Source: Jiangella ureilytica
Lineage (GTDB): Bacteria > Actinomycetota > Actinomycetes > Jiangellales > Jiangellaceae
Direction of reading: 5' to 3'
Assembly: GCF_004348545.1 (NCBI RefSeq)
Contig: NZ_SMKL01000003.1
Coordinates: forward strand, 1 to 64,000
Length of the DNA stretch: 64,000 nt
Part shown: positions 6,441 to 16,012 of the stretch, in pieces
Layout of the letters: each line of letters begins with the position of its first letter
Position numbering within the stretch: position 1 is the first letter of the stretch
Position numbers and translations under genes: made by a program
Notes under the pieces: model-generated
What the model saw: only the letters and a program-made list of their open reading frames with translations
Told to the model about the DNA's origin: nothing
The model's database searches: none

Positions 6441-9092
6441 TCAGAGCGCCGAGCACTCCCCGGTCGCGACGCCGCGGATGTCGTTGTCCGCACCGAAGTC
6501 GCGGACGGGGGCGCTGCTGCCGGAGCAGCTGAGCCGGCCGGCGAACGAGTTGCCGGCCAGGATCGGCCCGTACTCCTCGCCGTACAGCGTGTACCGCTCC
6601 TCCGAGGCGTTGCCCGGGACCCGTCCGTTGCCGGTCAGGGCGACCGAGCCGCGGAACGAGGACCCGGCGGCGGTGACGCCGGTCACCGTGCCGGCGATGC
6701 GCACCTGGCCGGCCACCGTCGAGCCGAGCACCTGGATCTCGCCGGCGCCGTCGGCCAGCAGGCTGCCGGCGACGGTGCTGTCCTTCACGACCAGCGAGGC
6801 GCCGTTGCGGACGGTCACCGTGCCGGCCACGGTCGCGCCATCGAGGCAGGTCACCCCGCTGGTGACCAGCAGCGAGCCGGCCCGCGGACCGGTGATCGTC
6901 TGCGTGCACGCGAGCTCCGCACCCGGAAGCACCGTCGCCGAGTACGAGTCCGCCGTGCCGATGTTGCCGGCAGGGTCGACGGCGCGGTGCTCGACGGTGT
7001 GCGTGCCGTAGCCCGGCACGAACGGGCCGTTCGGGTCGTCGGGGCCGTAGTTCTGCTCGAACCCGGCCTTCGACAGGCCGCCCGTGCCGAGGTTGCCGTA
7101 GGTCAGCGCCTTGACGACCTGGCCGGAGTGGCGGAACTCGAACGGCGAGACCGGCATCGGCTTCTCCGGGAATCCGAAGTAGTTGAACCAGCCGTCGCCG
7201 TTGAGCCGCAGCTCACCGACGACGTACGGCTCGCCCTCGTAGCCGGTGCGGTCGTCCTGCGGCGTGAGCAGCATGTCCCAGCCGTCGAAGTAGATGCCGT
7301 GGCCGTCGTCCGACGTCATCGTCGTCAGCGGCTCGGACAGCGTCCGCGGGGCCGTCGGCAATGCGTTGTCGACGGTCCACGTGACGGAGTCCGAGGCCCC
7401 CGGCGTGGCGGGGTCGGTGACCGTCGCCGTCAGCTCGTGCGTGCCGGCCGGCAGGTTCAGCGCACCGAGGTCGAGCACCCGGCCGTCGCCGGTCTCGGCC
7501 ACGGCGGCGCCGTTCAGCGTCCACGCCACGTCGAACACGCGGTCGGCCGCGTGCGTGGTCTCGACGAAGACGACCTCGTCACCGGCGACCGGGCGGACGT
7601 CCGGGGTCGACCCGATGATCTCCGGCGCGACCGTGTCGGGTGCGGCCTGGGTGTCGCCGACGGTCCACGAGCGGGTCTGGACGAACCGCGGGCCGTTGTA
7701 GCCGGAGTCGGTCGCGGTGTTGTTCGTCGACGGATTGCGGACCCAGTCGATGCCGTCGGGTCCGACGGGGTCGCGCACCTCGACGTGGACGGTGGTGCCG
7801 GGCGCGAGGTCCAGCGCACCGAGGTCGAGGGTGCGGGTGCCGGTCGCGATGACCGGGCCGGCCGGGCCGCCGCTGCGCCACGTCACCTGCAGGTCGTGGA
7901 AGCGCGGGTGTGTGGTCTGCAGCCAGAGGACGCCGTCGCGGGCGACGGTGCCGGCGGGCGTGGAGAGCAGGCTCATCTGGCCCTTGTCGCGCTGGCCCGT
8001 GACCCGGGCGACCATGTGCTCGAGGCCGACCTGGTCGAAGTAGAAGCCGATCCAGCGCATCATCGAGTGCGAGCTCGGCCGCCAGACGTTGGAGCCGTTG
8101 TAGGTGCCGCTCTCGTGGCCGTCGGGGTCGGCGCCGCGGATGATGCCGCCGGACAGGCTCTCCTCGCCGAGCCAGCGCCACCACTTGTGCTGATTGGCGA
8201 TCATCTGCTCCGACGTCTGCCGGGTGTGGTGGAACGAGCTCGGCTCGTTCGGACCGTGCGGCGGGCCCGGGTTCGGCCGGTCGGAGTACGGGTACTCATC
8301 GGCGAGCGTGCCCAGCGAGTGGCCCAGCTCGTGCAGCGAGATCAGCGGCGACTGCGGGCTGCCGCCGGACGCCGTCGCGTCGCGGCCGCCGATGCCGCCG
8401 TAGGTGAACGTGTTCGAGATGGCCAGCGTCTGCACGTTCTGCGGACCCGAGGTCGAGCCGCCGGTGGGCCGGAACACGCCCGGCGCCAGGCCCAAGACCG
8501 GCGCGACGTACGAGTTCAGGTACATCGCCCGCTGCTGGTTGCCGTTGCAGCGCAGGTCGCCCAGGATGCCCGGCGCCAACGGGTAGGCCGGGTTCGCGTT
8601 GCCCGACGGGTGGCCCGGACAGCCGCCGGACTGCAGCGCGCTGCCGTACGTGATGCCGCGGGCCAGCGGATTCGTCAGGCCGTCGGAGTACCACAGCCGC
8701 ATGGGCGTGTTCTTGGCGTCCTTGACCTCGTTGGGCGCGTCCTCCTCCGGGTCGCGCCGTACGCCGGAGTCGGCCGACACGATCTGCAGCAGGTAGACGT
8801 TGATGTAGTCGCGGTAGGTGCGGAAGGGCTCGACACCCCACTGGATGGCCTGGTTGCGGTCGACGTCCTCCTCGCACCTGTCCATCTCGTCGGCCTGGTA
8901 GCCGTCGCAGATGACGATCAGGTTGAGACGCTCGTTCGGCGAGCCCGTCTCCTGGAGCGGGACGACCCGCGCGCTGCCCACCTCCGGCCACTGGGGCAGG
9001 GCCTCGTTCGCCGACGGGACGCCCGCCATGGGCACCGTTAACAGGCCTGCCGCCAGTGCCGCCGGCGCAAGCGCGGCGACGATCTTCTTCAT
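6441..9092 (-). CDS. Secreted M64-family (IgA peptidase-type) metallopeptidase
   Basis: 883 aa with a Sec signal peptide (KK then a hydrophobic stretch, cleavage after about residue 28). The zinc motif HELGHSLGTLADEY starts at His254 and has the M64 form HExxH followed by ADE(Y). The catalytic domain covers roughly residues 50-390. Ig-like repeats follow (two SGGP/WTLNGAAV-type segments with 'TTHP/TTHAADRVFDV' motifs, about 400-560). The C-terminal tail (about 720-883) has short beta repeats typical of a solenoid. It is an extracellular protease of unknown substrate, transcribed as a single gene with its own terminator. Confidence 0.85.
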   Translation of the reverse strand: MKKIVAALAPAALAAGLLTVPMAGVPSANEALPQWPEVGSARVVPLQETGSPNERLNLIVICDGYQADEMDRCEEDVDRNQAIQWGVEPFRTYRDYINVYLLQIVSADSGVRRDPEEDAPNEVKDAKNTPMRLWYSDGLTNPLARGITYGSALQSGGCPGHPSGNANPAYPLAPGILGDLRCNGNQQRAMYLNSYVAPVLGLAPGVFRPTGGSTSGPQNVQTLAISNTFTYGGIGGRDATASGGSPQSPLISLHELGHSLGTLADEYPYSDRPNPGPPHGPNEPSSFHHTRQTSEQMIANQHKWWRWLGEESLSGGIIRGADPDGHESGTYNGSNVWRPSSHSMMRWIGFYFDQVGLEHMVARVTGQRDKGQMSLLSTPAGTVARDGVLWLQTTHPRFHDLQVTWRSGGPAGPVIATGTRTLDLGALDLAPGTTVHVEVRDPVGPDGIDWVRNPSTNNTATDSGYNGPRFVQTRSWTVGDTQAAPDTVAPEIIGSTPDVRPVAGDEVVFVETTHAADRVFDVAWTLNGAAVAETGDGRVLDLGALNLPAGTHELTATVTDPATPGASDSVTWTVDNALPTAPRTLSEPLTTMTSDDGHGIYFDGWDMLLTPQDDRTGYEGEPYVVGELRLNGDGWFNYFGFPEKPMPVSPFEFRHSGQVVKALTYGNLGTGGLSKAGFEQNYGPDDPNGPFVPGYGTHTVEHRAVDPAGNIGTADSYSATVLPGAELACTQTITGPRAGSLLVTSGVTCLDGATVAGTVTVRNGASLVVKDSTVAGSLLADGAGEIQVLGSTVAGQVRIAGTVTGVTAAGSSFRGSVALTGNGRVPGNASEERYTLYGEEYGPILAGNSFAGRLSCSGSSAPVRDFGADNDIRGVATGECSAL

Positions 9093-9263
9093 ACGGTCTC
9101 CGTCTCACCGTGCACGTGCCTCATCGCGGGGCGGCGACAGCCGCCGACCCGTGATGAGAATGGTGCTCAGCGACGCTACCGGCTGCACGGTGACATGGCA
9201 CCCGACAGATGTCGGAAGCTCCACCCCCGGCGTTCGTCCTTCGATGGACGGTCGTCGAACGGC

Positions 9264-11219
9264 TCAGCCGTGATGGTGCTGCTCGTGGCCGCCCTGACCG
9301 CCGTGGTGCCCGCAGTGGTCGGTCGTGCCACTGGGCACGTCCAGGGTCGGGTTGCGGTCGAAGAAGCCGACCGGGCGGAGCGTGAAGCCGCAGTACTCGA
9401 CCGGCATGACCGGCCAGTCCTCAGGCCGCGGGTAGTGCACGGCGCCGAAGGTGTGCCACAGGACGATGTCCTGGTCCTCGATGGCGCGGTCGGCCGCGAC
9501 GAACGCCGGCAGGCCCGCGCCGCCCGGGTGCTGGTTGATGAGGTCGCCGGCGGGGAAGCGCTCGGCGGGGTCGTAGCGGGTGACCCAGAGCGACTTCGTG
9601 GCGAACGCGGCCCGGTTCGCCGTCGCCGACGCGGGGTCGGCCAGCAGCAGCGGCCGGCCCTCGGGGCGCAGCTCGTAGGCGACCGGCCGGCCGAGCCGGT
9701 TGGTGGCGTCGGAGCTGGAGATCAGCCAGGTGCGCCCGGCCATCGGGTCCGCCGTCCGGACCGCCTCGGCCTCGGAGCGCAGCCGCGTGGTCCTACGGGT
9801 GAACGCGTTGCCGTTGGGGTTGGCCGGGCCGATGGGCAGCTGCTGGATCTCCATCTCGTCGACGGCGTTGTCGAGGCCGTCGACCATCATGTCCAGGCGC
9901 ACGCAGTAGAGGTGCTGGTGGTACGGCGCACCGAGCCCGGGCGCCACCTCCGAGGCGTAGGCGCTGTCGGGCTTGTAGGACGACGTCGCCACGACACCGG
10001 TGGCCTTGACCTCGAACTGGATGGTGCCGTCGAGGTACAGGTACCAGTAGAAGCCGTAGTCGTAGTTGCCGACGGTGACGAAGAACGAGATGACCAGCCG
10101 GCGCTGCCGCCGCGTCTCGGCCGACTCGGTGAAGATGTCGGTGTGCTTCCAGAGCACGCCGAAGTCCTCCTCGTGCAGGCAGACGGCGTTGCGGACGTCG
10201 CGCGGCTCGCCGTCGCCGTCGGCCAGGACGGCATCGAAGTAGTGGATCTCACCGAGGCAGTCGCAGCCCAGCTCGAGCGAGTTGACCTGCTGGCCGAGCA
10301 GGTACTCGCCGACGTCGAAGTAGCTCTGCCAGAACCGCACCGGGCTGGGGTCGGCGTACGGGACGACCATCTCGGCCAGCGAGGCCCGGTAGACCACGGG
10401 CCGCAGGCGGTCGCCGTCGCGCCACGAGAGCTGGTGCAGCACCAGGCCCTCGCGCGGGTCGAAGCCGACGCGGAAGGTCCAGTTCTCCCAGGAGACGACG
10501 TCGTCCTCGACGGTGAAACTCGGCCCCTCGGGCTGGGTGATCTCGATCGGCTTCAGCGTGGTGCGCGGCGGACCGGTGTACGCCGGGTCGTCGTGGTTGG
10601 CCTCCTCCTCGGGGATCGGGAGGACGGCGTCGTCGATGAGCTCGATGACCTTCTTCTCGATGAGGTCGACGTAGGCGACGACGCCGTCGATCGGGTGCGC
10701 CCACGCGTGGTCCTCGGGCCGGTGCTGCAGGAACGACAGCACGTGCAGCGCCCGGCGGCCCCGCTCGCCGGGGATGCCGAAGTTGCCGGCCGCGAGCGGG
10801 CACGGGCGAACGAGATCGAGGTCGGTGATGCCGCGGCGCCGCATCGCCTCGCACCAGCCGGGGTCGGCTTTCACGATCTCGTCGACCGTCATCAGCTCTT
10901 CCAGCAGGATCGCCGGCTGGCCGTCGGTGACGGGGTCGACCTCTTCGACGGAGTCGACCGTGCGCCGGCTCAGCGACGCGAGGACGATGCGCGTGACGCC
11001 CGTCGCGAGGTCGAGCAGGACCGCGCGGACGCGGCGGTCGACGGGGTCGCCGGGGCGGTGCCCGAGGACCGTCATCTTGTCCGGTTCTTCCAGGCCGAGC
11101 AGCGCGAACTTCGTCGTGGCCGAGACCAGGCCGTGGTCGTCGATCAGCGCGCGTGCGGCGCGGATCTCGTCCGCGGAGAGGCGCTGGAGGGGGTGCGTCT
11201 GAACCGGCGTGACCGTCAC
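9264..11219 (-). CDS. Copper/TPQ primary-amine oxidase
   Basis: 651 aa, close in layout to the Arthrobacter histamine/phenethylamine oxidase. It oxidatively deaminates primary amines to aldehydes, releasing H2O2 and NH3. The TPQ precursor Tyr386 lies in VGNYDYGF. The copper ligands are His434 and His436 (PYHQHLYC) and His595 (AVHYPRPEDW). The catalytic base region YFDVGEYL is conserved. GTG 11219 fits the start of the homologous domain; an ATG at 11309 would add 30 unconserved residues. The last 17 residues include eight-odd His plus one Cys (HCGHHGGQGGHEQHHHG), an extended version of a short His/Cys tail seen in relatives. A divergent permease operon suggests amine uptake. Confidence 0.93.
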   Translation of the reverse strand: MTVTPVQTHPLQRLSADEIRAARALIDDHGLVSATTKFALLGLEEPDKMTVLGHRPGDPVDRRVRAVLLDLATGVTRIVLASLSRRTVDSVEEVDPVTDGQPAILLEELMTVDEIVKADPGWCEAMRRRGITDLDLVRPCPLAAGNFGIPGERGRRALHVLSFLQHRPEDHAWAHPIDGVVAYVDLIEKKVIELIDDAVLPIPEEEANHDDPAYTGPPRTTLKPIEITQPEGPSFTVEDDVVSWENWTFRVGFDPREGLVLHQLSWRDGDRLRPVVYRASLAEMVVPYADPSPVRFWQSYFDVGEYLLGQQVNSLELGCDCLGEIHYFDAVLADGDGEPRDVRNAVCLHEEDFGVLWKHTDIFTESAETRRQRRLVISFFVTVGNYDYGFYWYLYLDGTIQFEVKATGVVATSSYKPDSAYASEVAPGLGAPYHQHLYCVRLDMMVDGLDNAVDEMEIQQLPIGPANPNGNAFTRRTTRLRSEAEAVRTADPMAGRTWLISSSDATNRLGRPVAYELRPEGRPLLLADPASATANRAAFATKSLWVTRYDPAERFPAGDLINQHPGGAGLPAFVAADRAIEDQDIVLWHTFGAVHYPRPEDWPVMPVEYCGFTLRPVGFFDRNPTLDVPSGTTDHCGHHGGQGGHEQHHHG

Positions 11220-11508
11220 AACCCCATACACTCGCCGCCCGGCGCCGATGTCGTCAAGACATTGCACACGCAACGCCACAAGGTAAGGCGTGTCGGACCC
11301 TCCACGCATTACCCCTGAAATTGCCTCTTGTCTTGGCGGACAAAGGCCGACAAACTACCGGGCGTGAATCGGAACGCGGAATCGCGAGCACCGCAACCGG
11401 TCAGAACCGCGCGCCTCAGGGGTGGGAGCGCGCCTGTCCATGTCCCGTATGGCCCCGGCCGTCCCGTCTCATCCCGGCTCTCGCACCCGGGGTGGAGGTG
11501 CAGGCGGA

Positions 11509-12132
11509 GTGCTGCTGGCCAATGATTTCTTCCACATCGTCCACGACGTCGGCAGCGGCAAGCTGCGGCTGCACAGTCGTGCCGCCGGGCTGGGCCTGGC
11601 CGGCGCGCTGCTGGGCGAGCTGATCCTCAACAACAACCTGCACGTGGCGTCGGGGACGCTGTCATTGACCGGCGCACAGCCACCGGCCGATGATCTCGGA
11701 TACAGGATCGTCCGGCAGCTCACGGCCGATCAGCAGAACCGGTCGTTGCGCACGTGGCTGTCGTTCCTCGGGCAGAGCGCGCTCGAACGGGTCGCGGTCC
11801 GGCTGACCCGCGAGGGTGAGATCGAACCCGTCAAGAGCCGCAAGCTGTTCGGCACCTCGGTCCGGTACCTGCCGGTCGACCCGAAGGTCGCTGCCTGGCC
11901 GAGCGACCGGCTGTACGGACTGGTGAACCGCGGCGATCCGCTCGACTTCCACGACGCCATGCTGGCCGGGCTGGTCGCCGTGACCGGCTTCACCAAGGGC
12001 GTGTGGTGGGACGGCGACGCCGTCACGCTCCGCCACATCGCCGCCGCGGTGGGATCGATGCCCATGTCGATGCGTGAGGTCCTGGCCCATACCGAAGCAG
12101 CTGTGGGTGATGCCACCCTCAGCCCCCGATAG
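11509..12132 (+). CDS. GPP34 (GOLPH3-like) family protein
   Basis: 207 aa. The start is a GTG preceded by GGAGGT (11494-11499), and the domain begins immediately after it (LLANDFFHIVHD). GPP34-domain proteins bind phosphoinositides in eukaryotes. Actinobacterial members (about 200-230 aa) are soluble and of uncertain function. In-frame ATGs at 11422 and 11440 would add an unconserved basic leader. The gene is divergent from the amine oxidase and 67 bp upstream of the APC permease, probably in one transcript. Confidence 0.75.
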   Translation: MLLANDFFHIVHDVGSGKLRLHSRAAGLGLAGALLGELILNNNLHVASGTLSLTGAQPPADDLGYRIVRQLTADQQNRSLRTWLSFLGQSALERVAVRLTREGEIEPVKSRKLFGTSVRYLPVDPKVAAWPSDRLYGLVNRGDPLDFHDAMLAGLVAVTGFTKGVWWDGDAVTLRHIAAAVGSMPMSMREVLAHTEAAVGDATLSPR

Positions 12133-12199
12133 CGAGACCTCCGGCGCGACCTCGACCCCCATCGACGGAGATCCGCGTACCCCTCAAGGAGAGTCCCCC

Positions 12200-13726
12200 G
12201 TGTCCCATTCGAGCCGCCTGGGCGCCGACCGCGTGTCGCGGACGCTCGCCAGCAACAGGCTCGGCGTCCCTGCCGTCGTCTTCTTCGTCCTCAGCGCCGC
12301 GACGCCGCTGACCGTCGTCGCCGGCGTCGTCACCACCGGCTTCGCCGTCACCGGCATCATCGGCCTGCCCATCGCGTTCGCCGCCATCGCCGCGCTGCTG
12401 GCGCTGTTCAGCATCGGCTACGTCGCGATGTCGCGGCACATCACCAACGCCGGCGCGTTCTACACCTACGTCACCCACGGCCTCGGCCGGCCGGCCGGCG
12501 TCGCCGCGGCCTACATGGCGCTGCTCGCGTACAACCTGCTGCAGGTCGGCCTCTACGGCATCATCGGCGTCGCGGCCGCGCCGCAGCTGGACGCCTGGTT
12601 CGGCATCTCGCTCGAGTGGTGGGTGATCGCGCTGATCGCGTGGGCGATCGTCGGCTTCCTCGGCGTGCTGCGCATCGACATCAACGGCACGGTGCTCGCG
12701 GTGCTGCTGCTCGCGGAGATGGCGATCATCATCATCTACTCGATCGCCAGCCTCGGGAACCCCTCGGACGGCGACGTCTCCTTCGACGCGCTGCAGGTCG
12801 GGAACCTGTTCGAGTCCGGCGCCGGCGCGATCCTGGTGCTCGCGGTCCTCGGCTTCGTCGGGTTCGAGGCGTCGGTCGTGTACTCGGAGGAGTCGCGCGA
12901 CCCGAAGCGGACCATCGCGCTGGCCACGTACATCTCGATCGTGGTCGTCGCCGCGGTGTACGTGCTGGCGTCGTGGGCGATGACGGTGGCGACCGGCCCG
13001 GACAACATCGTCGCGTTCTCCCAGGAGAACGCCGACCAGACCATCTTCGTGCTGGCCGGCGAGTTCCTGGGCACCACCTGGGTGGACATCGGCTCGGCGC
13101 TCTTCATCACCTCGGTGCTCGCCGCGATGATCTCCTTCCACAACACCGTCGCCCGCTACGTCTTCGCGCTCGGCCGCGAGCGGGTGCTGCCCAGTGCGCT
13201 CGGCCGCACGTCGCCGTCGTCGGGCGCCCCGGTCGCCGCGTCGATCGTGCAGAGCGTCATCGGCCTGATCGTCATCCTGGTCTACGTGCTGTTCGACCTC
13301 GACCCGCTGGTGCAGCTGTTCTTCTATCTCGGCACCACGGGTGGGTTCGGCGTCCTGACCCTGGTCGCCCTCACCTCGGTGGCCGTGCTCGCGTTCTTCT
13401 GGCGGCACCCGTCCGGTGAGAACGCCTGGCGGCGGGTCATCGCGCCGACGCTGGCGACGACCCTGCTGGTCATCGTGGTGATCCTGGCGATCTCGAACTA
13501 CGACATCCTCATCGGTGTCGCGTCGGACGCGCCCGAGCGGTGGATCCTGCCCGGCCTGTTCCTCATCGCCGCCCTCATCGGCGTCGTGTGGGCCCGGTTC
13601 CTCAAGGCGTCCCGGCCGGACGTCTACGAGGCCATCGGCCGCGGCGCCAACGCGGCCACCGGCATCTCCGTTCTGGACCTGTCCTCCGAGGAGGAGGACG
13701 AGCCCGGGCAGCCGTCGCTGCGCTGA
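12200..13726 (+). CDS. APC-superfamily amino acid/polyamine permease
   Basis: 508 aa, GTG start after AAGGAGAG (12186-12193). Twelve or so hydrophobic helices; the N-terminal APC motif (LSAATPLTVVAGVVTTG) and the broken helix-1 region are evident, as is the helix-6 motif GFVGFEASVVYSEESRDPKR. It is a secondary importer of an amino acid or amine. The neighbouring copper amine oxidase makes an amine (putrescine, tyramine or phenethylamine type) the likeliest substrate, by inference. The C terminus is acidic (SSEEEDEPG). A hairpin terminator follows. Confidence 0.88.
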   Translation: MSHSSRLGADRVSRTLASNRLGVPAVVFFVLSAATPLTVVAGVVTTGFAVTGIIGLPIAFAAIAALLALFSIGYVAMSRHITNAGAFYTYVTHGLGRPAGVAAAYMALLAYNLLQVGLYGIIGVAAAPQLDAWFGISLEWWVIALIAWAIVGFLGVLRIDINGTVLAVLLLAEMAIIIIYSIASLGNPSDGDVSFDALQVGNLFESGAGAILVLAVLGFVGFEASVVYSEESRDPKRTIALATYISIVVVAAVYVLASWAMTVATGPDNIVAFSQENADQTIFVLAGEFLGTTWVDIGSALFITSVLAAMISFHNTVARYVFALGRERVLPSALGRTSPSSGAPVAASIVQSVIGLIVILVYVLFDLDPLVQLFFYLGTTGGFGVLTLVALTSVAVLAFFWRHPSGENAWRRVIAPTLATTLLVIVVILAISNYDILIGVASDAPERWILPGLFLIAALIGVVWARFLKASRPDVYEAIGRGANAATGISVLDLSSEEEDEPGQPSLR

Positions 13727-13756
13727 TCCCGTCACGAGAGCTCCGCGGAGGCGCGC

Positions 13757-13793
13757 GCGCCCCTGTCGCATCGGCCCGGTGCGGCAGGGGCGC
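13757..13793 (+). terminator. Hairpin terminator after the APC permease
   Basis: A 14-bp stem with one wobble pair (13757-13770 with 13780-13793, GCGCCCCTG and CAGGGGCGC outer arms) has a 9-nt loop and begins 31 bp after the permease stop. Confidence 0.55.
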
Positions 13794-13834
13794 CGTCGTG
13801 TGCACGGCCCCCGGCCGGTCTCACGGGCCGGAGG

Positions 13835-14644
13835 TCAGAGGCCGTCCTCGAGATGCCAATGCTGCTGCCAGCGCCAGTCGATCGGCTCGCCGGCCCGCTG
13901 GTACCGGATGTCGGTCGAGAGCCGGTAGTCGTCGTCGACGTTGTCCAGCGACGCGTGCACCGTGTAGGCCGAGTGCACCACCATGTCGCCGGCCGCGTAG
14001 CCCGCGACCAGCCAGCGCGCGTCGTGCTCGTCGGCCAGCGCCGGCAGGTCCGCGGTGATCGACGCCGCCGGGTGCGGCAGCGTCCCGGCCCGCTCCTGCG
14101 CGAGGACGCGGTGGTGGCTGCCCTCGAGGTAGGCGAGGCCGCCGCGCGAGACCGGGCAGTCGCCCAGCGGGATCCACGACGACAGCACCCGGTCGGTCCC
14201 CTCGCGCAGGTACACCAGGTCGTAGTGTGCCTGGGTGGCCGTGCCGATTCCGGACTCCCCCGGCCGCACGTGGCGGATCAGCTTGCGCCGGTGCAGGAAC
14301 GTCTCGCCGCCGAGGAACCAGGCGTACCAGTCGCGGACGGCGGGCTGGCTGCAGAACGCCTCGTACCGCGGGCCGGGGACGACCTCGTGGAACAGCAGCC
14401 GGCGGTACTCGGCGCGGTCCTCCTCTCCCTCCCATACGCCCGAGGGCGCCAGCGCGGCGTGGTAGTAGGCGCGGAAGCCGTTGACGACGCCGGGGTCCAG
14501 CGCGCCGCGCAGCCACAGGTAGCCGTCGCGGCGCAACCGCTGCCACAGCGCGTCGCGGTCGTGGCGCTCGTGGCCGGGGACGGGGTCCAGCTCGCCCAGC
14601 CGCCGGGCGGACTCGTCGAGCACGTAGCCGTTCGAGGTCAGCAT
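13835..14644 (-). CDS. Phytanoyl-CoA dioxygenase (PhyH) family protein
   Basis: 269 aa. It is a non-haem Fe(II)/2-oxoglutarate oxygenase with iron ligands His140 and Asp142 (AHYDLVY) and distal His230 (TVHASLDN). An Arg about ten residues later (STDIRYQ) would bind 2-oxoglutarate. It hydroxylates an unknown small molecule. ATG 14644 is chosen because the frame upstream enters the intergenic inverted repeat. It is divergent from the AraC-type gene at 14911, its likely regulator. Confidence 0.85.
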   Translation of the reverse strand: MLTSNGYVLDESARRLGELDPVPGHERHDRDALWQRLRRDGYLWLRGALDPGVVNGFRAYYHAALAPSGVWEGEEDRAEYRRLLFHEVVPGPRYEAFCSQPAVRDWYAWFLGGETFLHRRKLIRHVRPGESGIGTATQAHYDLVYLREGTDRVLSSWIPLGDCPVSRGGLAYLEGSHHRVLAQERAGTLPHPAASITADLPALADEHDARWLVAGYAAGDMVVHSAYTVHASLDNVDDDYRLSTDIRYQRAGEPIDWRWQQHWHLEDGL

Positions 14645-14720
14645 GCGACCACTGTCGCCGCGGCGGGGCCGCCCGGCCATGGACCAACGCGCCCGGCCCC
14701 TTGGACTTTCCCGCCGGCCC

Positions 14721-14792
14721 GTTGATCTCGGAGTGACCGCGGAATCAATCGGATGAATCACCCGGCAACTCGGCGGTTGCTCCACGATCGAC
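14721..14792. repeat. Intergenic inverted repeat element, copy 2 of 3
   Basis: The arms GTTGATCTCGGAG (14721-14733) and CTCCACGATCGAC (14780-14792) match at 10 of 13 positions. The spacing and internal CCGCGGA motif are like copy 1. It lies in the 266-bp gap between the divergent PhyH and AraC genes, which otherwise holds no gene. Confidence 0.65.
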
Positions 14793-14910
14793 TCGAGGGG
14801 AGCGAGCGGGCGACCGGCCCGGGGCGCCGGCGTCGACGCGGATACCCGGGCGGGGCGGGTTCGCCGGCCAACCAACGCGTCGGCATGACCGAGCTCTACG
14901 ATGTGCGGCC

Positions 14911-15744
14911 ATGAGCCGACGGCCCGGGGTCGCGTCGTGGACGCGGTACCTCACGCCCGACTCGCGGCACCGGCGGCTCGGCCTGGTCTGCCTCGGCGTC
15001 GGCACCACCACCGGGCGCGTGGCGACGCTGCCCGCCCGCACGCTGGACTGCTACGCCGTCGTCTTCCTGTCGCGCGGCACCGGACGGTTGCGGTGGGGCG
15101 GGCGGGAGCTGGCGCTCGTCGCGCCGACGCTGTTCTGGCTGCTCCCCGGCATCGAGCACGGTTACGGCCCCGATGCCGGGGGCTGGAACGAGTGGTGGGC
15201 GCTGTTCGACGGCCCGGCCGCGCGCGCCTACCAGGACCTCGGCCACGTCCCGCGCGACGAGCCGGTGGGCTCGGTCGCCGACGCGGCCGCGCTCGAGGTG
15301 GCCTTCGGTGCGCTGGCCCGCACCTGCCGCCCCGGCGACCCCTCGACCGACGTCGACGCGGCGGCGGCGATGCACCAGCTGATCCTCGCCACCCGGCGCG
15401 CGGCGGTCCCCGACCCCGTCGCCGGAACCCCCGTCCTCGCGACCCTGCTGCGTGACGCCTGCCTGCCGGTCACCGTCGCCGCCCACGCCCGCACCCTGGG
15501 CATGACGGAGGCCGCTCTGCGCGAGGCCACCCGGCGGGCGGCCGGCTGCAGTCCCAAGGAGTTCGTGCTGCGGGCCCGGCTCACGCGGGCGAAGGAGCTG
15601 CTCGCCGGCACCGACCTCCCCGTCGTCGCCGTCGCCGCCCGCATCGGCTACGACGACCCCGGCTACTTCACCCGCGTCTTCACCCGCCGGGTCGGCATGC
15701 CGCCCAGCCGCTTCCGCGAGCAGGAGCGCCGCGGCCCCCTCTGA
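14911..15744 (+). CDS. AraC-family transcriptional regulator
   Basis: 277 aa. The N-terminal half (about 20-150) is a cupin-like effector domain (WGGRELALVAPTLFWLLPGIEHGY). The C-terminal 100 residues hold the two helix-turn-helix motifs of the AraC family, ending in the conserved IGYDDPGYFTRVFTRRVGMPPSRFR. It is divergently paired with the PhyH gene and likely controls it in response to a small ligand. The stop codon touches the inverted repeat that starts at 15745. Confidence 0.88.
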   Translation: MSRRPGVASWTRYLTPDSRHRRLGLVCLGVGTTTGRVATLPARTLDCYAVVFLSRGTGRLRWGGRELALVAPTLFWLLPGIEHGYGPDAGGWNEWWALFDGPAARAYQDLGHVPRDEPVGSVADAAALEVAFGALARTCRPGDPSTDVDAAAAMHQLILATRRAAVPDPVAGTPVLATLLRDACLPVTVAAHARTLGMTEAALREATRRAAGCSPKEFVLRARLTRAKELLAGTDLPVVAVAARIGYDDPGYFTRVFTRRVGMPPSRFREQERRGPL

Positions 15745-15930
15745 ATGACCACGTTCACCACGAGAATCCCTGCCGTACGAGGCCTGCAGACCTCGTGAAG
15801 CAGCAGAACGCCTGGTGATGACCCCCACAGAGCGCGGGAAAGCGTTTGCCTCGGCTTCACGAGGATCGCCCCAGCATCACCACGGCTGCGGGCCTTCTGG
15901 AGCAGGGATTCGGGTGGTGAACGTGATCAT
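15745..15930. repeat. Long imperfect inverted repeat flanking a spacer
   Basis: The outer arms of 29 nt (15745-15773 and 15902-15930) match at 26 of 29 positions when one is reverse-complemented. Inside are a perfect 10-bp pair CCTCGTGAAG/CTTCACGAGG (15791-15800, 15855-15864) and GGTGATG/CATCACC (from 15814 and 15875). The two inner pairs are not nested, so alternative folds are possible. A half-site AATGACC.GGTTCACC recurs at 57066-57084. The 268-bp gap holds no other gene. It could be a degenerate MITE/REP element or a leader structure for the small protein at 16013. Confidence 0.7.
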
Positions 15931-16012
15931 CTCGGGGCCGGCAGGGGAGGTCGGCCCACCGTTTTCGGACATCGCCATCCGGGTACGGGCAGGTCGAAAG
16001 GGGGAACAGCCC

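Noticed and set aside
6399-9041. Plus-strand open frame of 880 codons opposite the M64 peptidase
   Set aside because: Arg/Ala/Val-rich antisense frame with no domain; the minus strand encodes a clear HELGH peptidase with signal peptide.
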